In this document: one piece after another, positions 17,316-26,262 of the stretch | How the letters are laid out: the number at the start of each line of letters is the position of its first letter | Position numbering within the stretch: position 1 is the first letter of the stretch | Assembly: GCA_963777165.1 (NCBI GenBank) | Contig: CAVZPO010000021.1 | Location: forward strand, 124,001-188,000 | Direction of reading: 5' to 3' | DNA from: DYJB01 sp963777165 | GTDB lineage: Bacteria; Chloroflexota; Anaerolineae; Anaerolineales; E44-bin32 | Length of the DNA stretch: 64,000 nt | Notes under the pieces: model-generated | What the model saw: the letters and a program-made list of their open reading frames with translations, nothing else | Told to the model about the DNA's origin: nothing | The model's database searches: none | Position numbers and translations under genes: made by a program

Positions 17316-19463
17316 TTACCTCAGGATCTGGAGTAGGTTGCTGTAGTCGTCCGTCCATAGGCGCAGCCCGGCGGGGATCGCCGGCGCGGCGGCCTCCCGG
17401 GCAGCGAGCGCCGGAACGTCGAGCAGACTACGATCGCGGGCAAGCAGCATCCAGATCGAGTCGTAGCTCCGCACGGCGTCCCCTCGATCCTCGATCTTCA
17501 CGGCCTGAAGGCCGAACTCTTCGGCCAGCCGGTAGACCGGCAGGCTCAGATCGAAGTATCGATTGGAGACGTTCACCGCCAGCACGCCGTCCGAAGCCAG
17601 ATGCTGCAAATAGACCTCAAAGGCCTCGCGCGTGAGCAAGTGCAAGGGAACCGCGTCCCCGCTGAACGCGTCCAGCACCAGGACATCGAAGTCCTGCGGC
17701 CCCGGGTTGGACAACTCACGCTCGAGCGACAGGCGCGCATCGCCAGCCACGATCTGCGTCTCCGCCTTGGAGCCCGACACGAACGAGAAGTAACCGCCAT
17801 CGCCTTCTGCAAGGCGGATCATGTCCGGGTTGATCTCGTAGAAACGTAACACGTCGCCCGGCTGCGCGTAGTGTGCGATCACCCCAACGCCCAGCCCCAG
17901 TCCGCCGATGCGCAGGCTCGCCGGGCGAGCAGGGTGGTTAAGCAGCGCCAGCCCCACCCCGCTGGTCTCCGCATAGTAGGTCGTCGGCACATCGCGCAGT
18001 TCGGGGGCCTCGAACTGGAACCCGTGCACCGTCCGGCCATGGGTGAGCTGATAGGCCCGTAGGGCCGGCTCTTCCGTATTGATCTCCCATACCCGCAGCA
18101 CGCCATAGAACCCGCGCCGCACGGCGAGCGTGCTGGAGGCAAACGCGGCCATCAAAGCGATCACCAGCCCGCTCAGCAACAGGAGCAACGCCGCCGAAGC
18201 CAGGATGTCCGGCCGGAGCTTTCGCCCCTGTGAAGCGCTTCGCCCGGCTGTCTTGTGTTGACGCCGTCGCGACGCCGCCGCCGGGCGCTCCCGCACGATC
18301 ACGATCGTGAGCAGTACACCGCAGGCGACGACGGCCCACTGCAGTTCCCAGAAACCGGAGGGGAATACGAACGGTGCGACCAGGTTGACGAAGATCCCGC
18401 CCAGCGCCCCTCCGACGGCTACCATCAGATAGAACGAAGGCAGGGAGCGCGGTGACGGACGCAGCCCGTACAGTTCGCAGTGGCAGATCATCGACGCCAC
18501 GAACAGCAGCCCGGCGTAGATCAACATCTGGGTCAGGATGGTGAACGGGGGAGATTTCGCCAGCATCCACACGCTGAGGAATGCAAACCCGAAGTAGGCG
18601 ATCCGATAAACTCGCCGCGAGTATCCGCGTCCGCCCGAGAACGCCAGAATGAAGGTCAGCAGGTAGATCGAAAGCGGCACGACCCACAGGAACGGGACCG
18701 CGGCCACTTCTTGCGTGGTCTGGCTCGTCACCGAAATCAGCAGTGCCGAGGCGACCGCCGCCAGCCCGGCCCACAAGAGATGCAGCCTGAGGCCGGGGCG
18801 GGCCTCCGCCTCTTTCGGGGCGTTGCGGCTCGCCTCGGGGACCGACGGGGCACGGCGGTACGCCCTCAGCGCCAGGGCCGCCGCACTGACGGCGAAGGCC
18901 GCGTAACCCGCCGTCCACAAGAAGGCCTGCGCTCGGAGCGTGAGGAGAGGTTCGAACACGAGCGGGTAGCTGATCAGCGCCGCCAAGGAACCGGCATTGG
19001 ACAACGCATACAGGCGGTAGGGGGTCTGCGCGCGCTGTTCATGACTGAACCAGGCCTGCATCAGCGTGCTGTTGGACGCCAGCAGGAAGTACGGCACCCC
19101 GACGGCGACTGCCAGCAGGCGCAGGATTCCCCAGACGGGCAGCGTGTTGTCGACCGGGCGCCACGCGATGTCCGGTGTCAGCGGCGACGGCCACGTCAAC
19201 GCCGCAATCCCCAGCAGGCCCAAGGAGATCGCCAGGAAGACAAGGTGCACGATCCCCTGCTGGCGGCCGCGCAGGCGGCCGAGGAGCCAGTAGGCATACG
19301 CGTACCCGCCGGTCAGGACACACTGGAAGAAGAGCAGTACGGTAGACCACACGGCCGCCGTCCCGCCAAACCATGGCAGGATCGCCTTGCCGATCATGGG
19401 TTGAATTTGGAAGAGCAGGAAGGCCGAGAGAATAACACTCAGTGCGTAGGCGTTCGCCATCAT
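17316..19463 (-). CDS. Polytopic membrane protein fused to a spermidine-synthase-like domain
   Basis: 715 residues. The first roughly 430 residues hold about twelve hydrophobic segments starting ALSVILSAFLLFQIQPMIGK, a signature of the 'fused MFS/spermidine synthase' family. The rest is a class I Rossmann methyltransferase-like fold: IGGLGLGVGVIAHYA binds the nucleotide, RFYEINPDMIRLA supplies the acidic residue, and VLVLDAFSGDAVPLHLLT matches the polyamine-synthase gate-keeping loop. Catalysis of aminopropyl transfer has not been shown for this fused family in general, so polyamine synthesis is only an inference. It ends 176 nt downstream of fdhA on the same strand and could be a distal member of that operon. 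Confidence 0.82.
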   Translation of the reverse strand: MMANAYALSVILSAFLLFQIQPMIGKAILPWFGGTAAVWSTVLLFFQCVLTGGYAYAYWLLGRLRGRQQGIVHLVFLAISLGLLGIAALTWPSPLTPDIAWRPVDNTLPVWGILRLLAVAVGVPYFLLASNSTLMQAWFSHEQRAQTPYRLYALSNAGSLAALISYPLVFEPLLTLRAQAFLWTAGYAAFAVSAAALALRAYRRAPSVPEASRNAPKEAEARPGLRLHLLWAGLAAVASALLISVTSQTTQEVAAVPFLWVVPLSIYLLTFILAFSGGRGYSRRVYRIAYFGFAFLSVWMLAKSPPFTILTQMLIYAGLLFVASMICHCELYGLRPSPRSLPSFYLMVAVGGALGGIFVNLVAPFVFPSGFWELQWAVVACGVLLTIVIVRERPAAASRRRQHKTAGRSASQGRKLRPDILASAALLLLLSGLVIALMAAFASSTLAVRRGFYGVLRVWEINTEEPALRAYQLTHGRTVHGFQFEAPELRDVPTTYYAETSGVGLALLNHPARPASLRIGGLGLGVGVIAHYAQPGDVLRFYEINPDMIRLAEGDGGYFSFVSGSKAETQIVAGDARLSLERELSNPGPQDFDVLVLDAFSGDAVPLHLLTREAFEVYLQHLASDGVLAVNVSNRYFDLSLPVYRLAEEFGLQAVKIEDRGDAVRSYDSIWMLLARDRSLLDVPALAAREAAAPAIPAGLRLWTDDYSNLLQILR

Positions 19464-19639
19464 GCTCCGTCCGACATCAGGGTGCGCTCGCAGCCCCCAG
19501 TATGTCCCAACGCCGGCCAGCCGGCAACCGACCTGCCCAGACGCGGGCCGCGGACAGCTGCGCCGACATCCGGCGCGCCGAGCCTACGGCTTCCGGACAA
19601 TACCTTATGACCGCCCGCCTGCGGCTGCCGATGGCCATC

Positions 19640-21799
19640 TCACCACCGACCGCGATTGAGCCGGGCCTCCGGGCGGCGAAGTTCCTCCTCCCGGGCACCG
19701 ACGATGCGCACCGCACAGGCCTTGTACTCCGGGATCTTGGCCAGTGGATCGAGGGCATCGATGGTCAGCAGATTGGCGGCCGCCTCGGCGAAGTGGAAGG
19801 CGATAAACACCACGCCGATTGTCGACTTCTGCGTGACGCGAGCCCGCAGGACCACCGAGCCGCGGCGCGATGAGGCACGTACAGCCTGTCCATCTGACAG
19901 CTTGAGGCGGGCGGCATCTGCCGGATGGATTTCCACGACCGCCTCCGGGTACAGGTCGTCCAACTTCGAGTTGCGGGTGAGCGTCCCGCCGTGCCAGTGC
20001 TCGAGCACGCGCCCGGTGGTCAGGATCAGTGGGTACTCTTCATCCGGCATTTCGACCGTCGGCCGATACTCCAGAGGAAAGAACTTCGCCCGTCCGCTTG
20101 GAAAAGTGTCGGCGAAAAGGAAAGGCGTGCCCGGATGATTCTCGTCCCACACCGGAGTCTGCAGACCCTCGCCCTCGAGCCGGGAGTAGCGCACGCCGGC
20201 GTACTCGGGGACCAGCCGGCCCATTTCCTCCAGCACCTCGGACGGTCCGGCGTACGTCCAGCCAGCGGTCGGCGTGCCGAGGCGCTGCTCGATGCGCAGC
20301 GCCAGGTCGCACAGGATTTCCGAGTCCGGGCGCGATTGGCCGCGCGGCGGCATGGCCCTGCGAACGCGCTGCACCCGCCGATCGGTGTTGGTGAAGGTTC
20401 CTTCCTTCTCGGCCCACGAGGCGGCCGGCAGGAACACGTCGGCATAGGCGCCCAATTCATTCAGGAACAGGTCCTGCGCCACCAGGAACTCCAACTGCTC
20501 CATCTGCTGACGGGTGTGGTTGAGATTGGGCTCGGACATCATCGGGTTCTCGCCCATGATATACAGGGCGTGGACGCCTCCGGGGCCGACGGACGACATG
20601 ATTTCGGTCGTCGTCAGGCCGAGGGCACGGTTCAGGCCCCCCGGCTCGATGTTCCACGCCGCCTCGAATTTGCGGGCCGCGGCGTCATCGTCGACCCGCT
20701 GATAGCCGGGGTAGTGCCACGGCATCGCCCCTGCATCGGACGCACCCTGCACGTTGTTCTGCCCGCGCAGCGGGTTCAACCCGGTGCCGCGTCGCCCGAT
20801 GTGCCCGGTGAGAAGCGCCAGATGGATCAGGCTCATGGCGTTATCGGTGCCGTGGGAGTGTTCCGGGATGCCCAGCGCCCAGTAGATGGCGGCGTTGCGC
20901 GCGCCGGCGTACATCCGGGCGGCCTCCACGATCAGATCGCGCGACACGCCCGAGATCGCCTCGGCGTACTCGGGGGTGAAGGCCTCCATCGAGGCGGCGA
21001 AGACCTCGAAGCCCTCCGTCCGCGAGCTCACGAAGTCCTCGTTGTACAACTTCTCTTTGAGGATCACGTGCGCCATGGCCGAGAAGACCGGCACGTCGGT
21101 GCCCGGCCGCTCCGGAAGCCATAGCGTCGCCCAGTTGACCATCTCAATCCGCCGCGGGTCGACGACGATCAGACGCGCGCCGTGCTTCTCGACGGCGGCC
21201 TTCATCTGCAGGGCGATGATCGGGTGAGTCTCGGACGTGTTCGAACCGGTGACGATGAACACGTCGTTGTCGGTCACTTCGGCGGCGGTGTTGCTCATCG
21301 CCGACGAGCCCAGCGCCATCTGTAGCGCCACGACCGAGCCAGCATGACACAAGCGCGTGCAGTGGTCGATATGGTTGGTGCGAAACTGGGTGCGGAAGAG
21401 CTTCTGCAGCAGGTAGTTGTCTTCGTTCGTCGCCTTGGCGCAGCTGTAGGCTGCTAAGGCATGGTGACCGTCCGCCCGGTAGATCTGCGTGAGGCGGTCG
21501 GCGATCAGGTCGAGCGCTTCGTCCCAGGTTGCCTGGCGCCACTCGGAGCGATCGAAGGCCTGCGTGCGCCGGCCAGGCGCCTGTGGTGTTCGGCGCACGA
21601 GCGGGGTGGTCACGCGCTTCGGGTGGTAGACGAAGTCGTAGCCGAAGCGGCCCTTGACGCACAAGTTCCCATGATTGATGACGCTGTCGGGCGGAGACGA
21701 GACGCGATAGATGGCGTCGTCGCGCAGGTAGAGCTCGAGGTTGCACCCCACGCCGCAGTACGGACACACGGTGGTGACGATGCGATCGGGACGAATCAC
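19640..21799 (-). CDS. fdhA: Formate dehydrogenase catalytic subunit (molybdopterin, 4Fe-4S)
   Basis: 719 residues starting at GTG 21799 behind TTGGAG. The N-terminal 4Fe-4S cluster is C12-x2-C15-x3-C19 with C47 (NHGNLCVKG). The molybdenum ligand is Cys, at about C151 in CTRLCHAGSVVALQ, not selenocysteine. The central domain has the bis-MGD features VTGSNTSETHP and the substrate-side GQNNVQGASDAGAMP, and the C-terminal part is the molybdopterin dinucleotide-binding barrel. Length and pattern match the FdhF-type catalytic subunit without extra N-terminal Fe-S domains; those are carried by the separate upstream gene. It oxidises formate to CO2 (or the reverse) in the cytoplasm, passing electrons to the diaphorase subunits encoded just upstream. 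Confidence 0.9.
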   Translation of the reverse strand: MIRPDRIVTTVCPYCGVGCNLELYLRDDAIYRVSSPPDSVINHGNLCVKGRFGYDFVYHPKRVTTPLVRRTPQAPGRRTQAFDRSEWRQATWDEALDLIADRLTQIYRADGHHALAAYSCAKATNEDNYLLQKLFRTQFRTNHIDHCTRLCHAGSVVALQMALGSSAMSNTAAEVTDNDVFIVTGSNTSETHPIIALQMKAAVEKHGARLIVVDPRRIEMVNWATLWLPERPGTDVPVFSAMAHVILKEKLYNEDFVSSRTEGFEVFAASMEAFTPEYAEAISGVSRDLIVEAARMYAGARNAAIYWALGIPEHSHGTDNAMSLIHLALLTGHIGRRGTGLNPLRGQNNVQGASDAGAMPWHYPGYQRVDDDAAARKFEAAWNIEPGGLNRALGLTTTEIMSSVGPGGVHALYIMGENPMMSEPNLNHTRQQMEQLEFLVAQDLFLNELGAYADVFLPAASWAEKEGTFTNTDRRVQRVRRAMPPRGQSRPDSEILCDLALRIEQRLGTPTAGWTYAGPSEVLEEMGRLVPEYAGVRYSRLEGEGLQTPVWDENHPGTPFLFADTFPSGRAKFFPLEYRPTVEMPDEEYPLILTTGRVLEHWHGGTLTRNSKLDDLYPEAVVEIHPADAARLKLSDGQAVRASSRRGSVVLRARVTQKSTIGVVFIAFHFAEAAANLLTIDALDPLAKIPEYKACAVRIVGAREEELRRPEARLNRGRW

Positions 21800-21818
21800 A
21801 CCTACTCCAACTTTCTCC

Positions 21819-21838
21819 CCCCGGCCCGGTGGCCGGGG
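21819..21838 (-). other. Intercistronic hairpin before fdhA
   Basis: CCCCGGCC, a 4-nt loop and GGCCGGGG lie between the Fe-S subunit stop and the fdhA ribosome site. It may tune fdhA translation or mRNA stability; no U-tract follows, so termination is unlikely. Confidence 0.4.
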
Positions 21839-21840
21839 CG

Positions 21841-22542
21841 TTAGCTCTTGCGGCGCTTCTTCTTTTCCGAGAGCGTCGCCTGCAGCATCGCCTCGGGAGA
21901 CATGCCCTGCTCGAGGAGCCACTCGCGCCGGGGCTTGAGCGCCCCGCTCGGGCACACGTCGACACATTGACCACAGAAGACGCACGTAGTCTCAGGCATC
22001 GGCCGGTTGAGGAATGTCCCGATCTGTGTCGCGTGGCCGCGGCCGGTGAAGTCGAGCGCAAAGGTAAACTGCGCATCGTTGGCGCACACCTGGACACAGC
22101 GCCAGCACAACACGCACTTGGCGTAATCGCGGATATACATCGGGTTGTCGTCGATCAGCTCCGGGCGCCGCCGCTCGCCGCCGTCGAATCTCTCCGGCCG
22201 GCAGGCGTAGGCTGTCATCAGCGCCTGAAGCTCCGGGGCTTCGGAAAGGTCGACGGAGAAGGCCAGCATTTCCAGCAGCGTGCGCCGCGCCCGCACGATC
22301 CGTTCGGACTCGGTGTGCACGCGCGCGCCGGCGCTCGCCGGCGTGACACACGACGCCACCAGCCCGCGCACGCCTTCGACTTCGACGACGCACATCCGGC
22401 ACAGGCCGTTGGCGGTCGTTCGGGGCGAATAGCACAGCACGGGGATGTTGATCCCCGCCTGTCGGGCCGCCTCCAGGAGCGTCGCCCCGGCTGCGATCTG
22501 CACCGCCCGGCCGTCGATCGTCAGCTCAATGCGATCGGTCAT
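21841..22542 (-). CDS. Fe-S electron-transfer subunit of the formate dehydrogenase complex (HoxU/NuoG N-terminal type)
   Basis: 233 residues from ATG 22542 behind GGGAGG. A plant-type 2Fe-2S ferredoxin fold carries C37, C48, C51 and C65. It is followed by a His-ligated NuoG-type segment and two 4Fe-4S motifs (CVLCWRCVQVC and CVFCGQCVDVC). The C-terminus is strongly basic. This corresponds to the N-terminal part of FdsA or NuoG, here as a separate polypeptide that wires the diaphorase to the catalytic subunit. It lies 74 nt after the NuoEF-like gene and 41 nt before fdhA, all on one strand, which supports a single complex. Confidence 0.88.
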   Translation of the reverse strand: MTDRIELTIDGRAVQIAAGATLLEAARQAGINIPVLCYSPRTTANGLCRMCVVEVEGVRGLVASCVTPASAGARVHTESERIVRARRTLLEMLAFSVDLSEAPELQALMTAYACRPERFDGGERRRPELIDDNPMYIRDYAKCVLCWRCVQVCANDAQFTFALDFTGRGHATQIGTFLNRPMPETTCVFCGQCVDVCPSGALKPRREWLLEQGMSPEAMLQATLSEKKKRRKS

Positions 22543-22616
22543 CGGCCTCCCGTTGATCTTTCACCGGGCCGCGCCAGCGCCTCGAACTCATGACCGAAGG
22601 TTCCCGGGCATGGGTT

Positions 22617-24344
22617 TCAGCCTGCCTGCGGCTGGAACGCCGCAGGCCAGCGCCGTCGGGCGGAAAGGATGGCGGTGCTGGCGGTCACGCCAAGTCCGCA
22701 GATCGACGTCTCGGTCATGGCGAAGGCGACGTCGTCCAGCGCCTCCAGGTCCCCCGGGTGCAGCCGGCCGTGCGCCAGCCGGTCGACGATCTCGAGCTGC
22801 CGCTGGGTGCCGAGCTGGCAGGGGAAGCACTTGCCACACGACTCGTGGGCAAAGAAGCGCGCCAGGTGATAGCACGTCCGCCTGAGGTCGCGGCTGTGGT
22901 TCATGATCATGATCACACCCGAGCCCATCGGCAGCCCGGCCTGGCGGAAGCTGGCGTGCGTCAGGGACAGGTCGAGCGCCTCCGGTCCGGCGAAGGCACC
23001 GGCGGCGCCGCCCAGCAGGATCGCCTGCAGCTCGCCGCTCACGCCTCCCGCCAGATCGAGGAGCTCACCCAGCGTCGTCCCGAAGGGCACCTCGTAGGTG
23101 CCCGGCAGGGCGATATCGCCCGACAGACAGAACAGCTTGGTGCCCGGCGAATCCGGAACACCCACGGAACGGTGGTCTTCGACGCCGTGTCCGAGGATCC
23201 AGGCGGCCATGCACAGCGTCTCGACGTTGTTGATCGCCGTCGGCATCCCAAACAGGCCGTGGGTTACCGGGTACGGAGGTTTGAGGCGCGGCAGCCCGCG
23301 CTTTCCCTCGATCGATTCCAGCAGCGCGGTCTCTTCACCACAGATGTAAGCGCCGGCCCCGGAGCGCAGCTCGACGTCGAAGCTGAATTCGCTGCCGAGC
23401 AGACGAGCCCCCAGGGTGCCGCCGTCGCGGGCCGCCTGAATCGCCTGGCGCAAGATGCGCTGCGCACGCGGGTATTCGCCGCGGACGTACAGGTAGCCTT
23501 GCGAGGCGCCGATGGCGTAGCCGGCGAGCGTCATGCCCTCCAGCACCGCCAGAGGATCGCCCTCGAGAAGCACGCGGTCTTTGAACGTCCCCGGCTCCGA
23601 CTCATCGCCGTTGCACACGACGTAACGCTGCGGCGCCTCACCGGATGCCGCCAGCGCCCACTTGCGTCCCGTCGGGAACGCCGCCCCACCGCGCCCGTCC
23701 AATCCGGAGGCCTCGATCTCGTCGATGACCTTCTGCGGCGTCAGGCTGCTCAACGCACGCTTCAGACCCGTGTACCCCCCGCTCGCCGCATATGCCTGCA
23801 CGTCGGTCGGATCGATGGCGCCGCAGCGCGCCGTCAGTCGGCGCGGCGCGCCGTGGATCTCACCCAGTCCGATCTCCTGCGGATCACCGAGCCACTTCGC
23901 TACAGGAACACCATGCAGGTTTCCCACCGGCAGGCCGCCATGCAGCGCCGCCGGCGCGTGGTCGCACAGGCACAGGCAAGGGACTTCTTCGATCTCGAAG
24001 GCGCCATCCGCCGTCGGCTCCCCCGGATGCACCTTGAGGTGCTGGCAGAGTTCGCGCAGTACGGTTTCGCCCCCTGCCTGGGCACAGCGCGGGCTTGTGC
24101 ATACGCGGATCACGGTCCGTCCCGTGGGACGATCGTAGAGCAGCGTGTAGAAGCTCACGACGCCGTGGATTTCGGCTTCGGAGACTCGAAGCGCCTGGCT
24201 GATGCTCGTTAGCACCGCGGGTTCCAGGTAGCCATATTGACGCTGGGCCTCGATCAGGGTCGGCAGCAACTGAGACCGGTCGCGGCTAGCCAGTTGCCCG
24301 AGCCACGCTTGGAGAGGCTGGAGGTCGATTTCAGAGGAGGTCAC
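22617..24344 (-). CDS. NAD-linked diaphorase subunit, NuoE-NuoF fusion (FdsGB/HoxFE type)
   Basis: About 575 residues if GTG 24344 is the start, chosen because it follows GAGGCGGG; an upstream ATG at 24437 would add 31 unrelated residues. The N-terminal 150 residues are NuoE-like with a thioredoxin-fold 2Fe-2S site (CTSPRCAQAGG...CLCLC). Next is the NuoF FMN/NADH domain with GRGGAAFPTGRKW and GEETALLESIEG. Near the end is the 4Fe-4S motif ESCGKCFPCQLGTQR with a distal Cys (TSICGLG). It reduces NAD+ with electrons from formate, or runs in reverse for CO2 reduction. A candidate promoter lies about 110 nt upstream. Confidence 0.9.
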   Translation of the reverse strand: MTSSEIDLQPLQAWLGQLASRDRSQLLPTLIEAQRQYGYLEPAVLTSISQALRVSEAEIHGVVSFYTLLYDRPTGRTVIRVCTSPRCAQAGGETVLRELCQHLKVHPGEPTADGAFEIEEVPCLCLCDHAPAALHGGLPVGNLHGVPVAKWLGDPQEIGLGEIHGAPRRLTARCGAIDPTDVQAYAASGGYTGLKRALSSLTPQKVIDEIEASGLDGRGGAAFPTGRKWALAASGEAPQRYVVCNGDESEPGTFKDRVLLEGDPLAVLEGMTLAGYAIGASQGYLYVRGEYPRAQRILRQAIQAARDGGTLGARLLGSEFSFDVELRSGAGAYICGEETALLESIEGKRGLPRLKPPYPVTHGLFGMPTAINNVETLCMAAWILGHGVEDHRSVGVPDSPGTKLFCLSGDIALPGTYEVPFGTTLGELLDLAGGVSGELQAILLGGAAGAFAGPEALDLSLTHASFRQAGLPMGSGVIMIMNHSRDLRRTCYHLARFFAHESCGKCFPCQLGTQRQLEIVDRLAHGRLHPGDLEALDDVAFAMTETSICGLGVTASTAILSARRRWPAAFQPQAG

Positions 24345-24452
24345 AGGATCCCGCCTCAAGATGGTACTTGATTCGAGCTCGTGATGCGGCTGCCGTTCGG
24401 GAGACGGGGCGCAAGCGCACCCCCTTTCAAGCCACAACCTATTTCCCGAGAA

Positions 24453-24481
24453 TTTGTATCAGATAACTCCGCGTACCGCAA
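24453..24481 (-). promoter_or_regulatory. Candidate promoter of the formate dehydrogenase operon
   Basis: On the minus strand TTGCGG (24481-24476), 17 nt and TACAAA (24458-24453), in a locally AT-rich patch between guaB and the diaphorase gene. Confidence 0.4.
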
Positions 24482-24562
24482 TCCCGCCACACGTCCCGGC
24501 GCCATCGTGAGCGGCGGAGCAGACAGGGAGTGGCACACTCGCACGGCGCTCAGGCCTGCGGG

Positions 24563-26011
24563 TCACCCGATCGGCTCGACGTCATGCACGCCGGACTCGC
24601 TCATCCCTGCGCCGGTGACGCGCACGAACTCCGCCCGTTCCCAGAGCTCCCTCACCGTCTGCGCGCCGGCGTAGGACATCCCCGAGCGGATCCCGCCGAT
24701 CAACTGCTCGAGGACTTCAGCCACGGCGCCGCGGTGCGGCACGACGGCCTCCACGCCTTCGGGAACGATCTGCTCCCAATCACCGGGTTCGAGATCGGCC
24801 CCACGCTCAATGATCAATCGGTCGGCATTGGCGGTGAGCGACGCCATGCCGCGAACGACCTTCATCTTGCGTCCGTCGCGGATCACCGTCGCACCCGGAG
24901 CCTCGTCGGTCCCGGCCAGCATGCCCCCGATCATCACGCTGCTCGCACCGGCGGCCAGCGCTTTGATCGCATCGCCGGAGGTGCGGATTCCACCGTCGGC
25001 GATCAGCGGCAGGTCCAACGCCTGCGCCTCCGCTGCGCATTCCAGGATCGCCGTGAGCTGCGGCACTCCGAATCCGGTGATCACCCGCGTGATACAGATC
25101 GAGCCCGAACCCACACCGACCTTTACCGCATCCACGCCGGCCTCGGCCAGATCGCGCACCCCCTCGGGTGTGGCGACGTTCCCGGCAATGATCGGCACCT
25201 CCGGCCAGCGCTCCTTCAGCCGCCGAACCATCCCCAGGCAGTTCTCCGAGTGCCCGTGGGCGATGTCGACCACGAAGAGGTCGGCGCCCGCCTGCAGGCA
25301 GGCCTCGGCCCGCTCGACGTCCTCGGCCCGCGCTCCGACGGCCGCTCCGACGCGCAGCCGGCCCTTGGCGTCTTTGGTCGCCTGCGGGTGCAGCTCGAGT
25401 TTCATGATGTCCTGCGCCGTGATCAGGCCGCGCAGCTTGCCCTGGTCATCCACCAGAGGCAGCTTCTCAAGCCGGTGGGCGTAGAGCTGTTCGCGGGCGG
25501 TCGCCAGATTGCCCGGCGCTTGCAGCGTGATCAGACGCTCGCGCGGCGTCATGACTTCACTCACCATCTCCTGCGCGTCCGGCGCGAAGAGCAGATCGCG
25601 CCGTGTGAGCATCCCCAGGACGCGCATCTCCCGGTCTACGACGACCAGCCCCCCGATCCCGGCGGCGGTCATCACCTCGCGCGCCTGGTTGATGGTGGCT
25701 TGAGGCTCGATCGTGATCGGGGCCTCGACGATGTAGCTCTCTGCCCGCTTGACCCGCGCCACGTCTCCGGCCTGGCGCTCGATCGGCATGAAGCGGTGGA
25801 TGATCCCCAGACCGCCGCAGCGCGCCATGGCGACGGCCATTTCTGCTTCGGTCACCGTGTCCATGTTGGCGCTGATCACCGGGATGGCCAGCGGGATGCC
25901 TCGCGCCGCCAGGGTGTGCGGCGACACGTCGCCGCGGCTGACCAGCCGCGAGTGCCGCGGCACGAGCAGCACATCATCAAAGGTCAATCCCTGCTCAGCC
26001 CGCATGCGCAT
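24563..26011 (-). CDS. guaB: IMP dehydrogenase / GMP reductase family enzyme with CBS pair
   Basis: 482 residues. The (beta/alpha)8 barrel (LTFDDVLLVPRHS) is interrupted at about 95-205 by two CBS domains. The catalytic cysteine is C306 in GSGSICITRVITGFGVPQL. The phosphate-binding and IMP loops (ADGGIRTSGDAIKALAAGA) and the C-terminal IRSGMSYAGA are present. The mobile-flap RYF dyad that activates water in true IMP dehydrogenases is not seen; the region reads GMASLTANADRLII. That resembles the GuaB1-type proteins shown to be GMP reductases, so either oxidation of IMP to XMP or reduction of GMP to IMP is possible. The symbol guaB is used for the family only. Confidence 0.85.
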   Translation of the reverse strand: MRMRAEQGLTFDDVLLVPRHSRLVSRGDVSPHTLAARGIPLAIPVISANMDTVTEAEMAVAMARCGGLGIIHRFMPIERQAGDVARVKRAESYIVEAPITIEPQATINQAREVMTAAGIGGLVVVDREMRVLGMLTRRDLLFAPDAQEMVSEVMTPRERLITLQAPGNLATAREQLYAHRLEKLPLVDDQGKLRGLITAQDIMKLELHPQATKDAKGRLRVGAAVGARAEDVERAEACLQAGADLFVVDIAHGHSENCLGMVRRLKERWPEVPIIAGNVATPEGVRDLAEAGVDAVKVGVGSGSICITRVITGFGVPQLTAILECAAEAQALDLPLIADGGIRTSGDAIKALAAGASSVMIGGMLAGTDEAPGATVIRDGRKMKVVRGMASLTANADRLIIERGADLEPGDWEQIVPEGVEAVVPHRGAVAEVLEQLIGGIRSGMSYAGAQTVRELWERAEFVRVTGAGMSESGVHDVEPIG

Positions 26012-26262
26012 CGGACCCTCCTCTCCCTGCTCCCGCCTCCATCTTGCGCCCGCCCTGCCCCACCAAGCATTGATCTACCTGGAGGCCGGCGAGCCGTTCG
26101 AACCCCGGTGGGCGCTGGTCACAGCCCCGATCACGATCCCCCCACCACCACGAGAGTCGCATCGAGCCATCCGGATCCGCGGATACGAGGACGCCGGCGA
26201 TCCCGGCTGCGGGACCAGGACTGCGATCCGGCGTGCCGGGTCTGCGTACGCTCGCTTGGCCT

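Noticed and set aside
18480..19610. A 376-codon plus-strand frame opposite the spermidine-synthase-like gene
   Set aside because: Composition is that of an antisense frame over membrane segments.
21300..21360. Selenocysteine at the FdhA active site
   Set aside because: The position is encoded by a Cys codon in LCHAGS and no in-frame TGA or SECIS-like hairpin is seen.
22590..24212. A 540-codon plus-strand frame opposite the diaphorase gene
   Set aside because: Antisense shadow of the NuoEF-like gene with no domain pattern.
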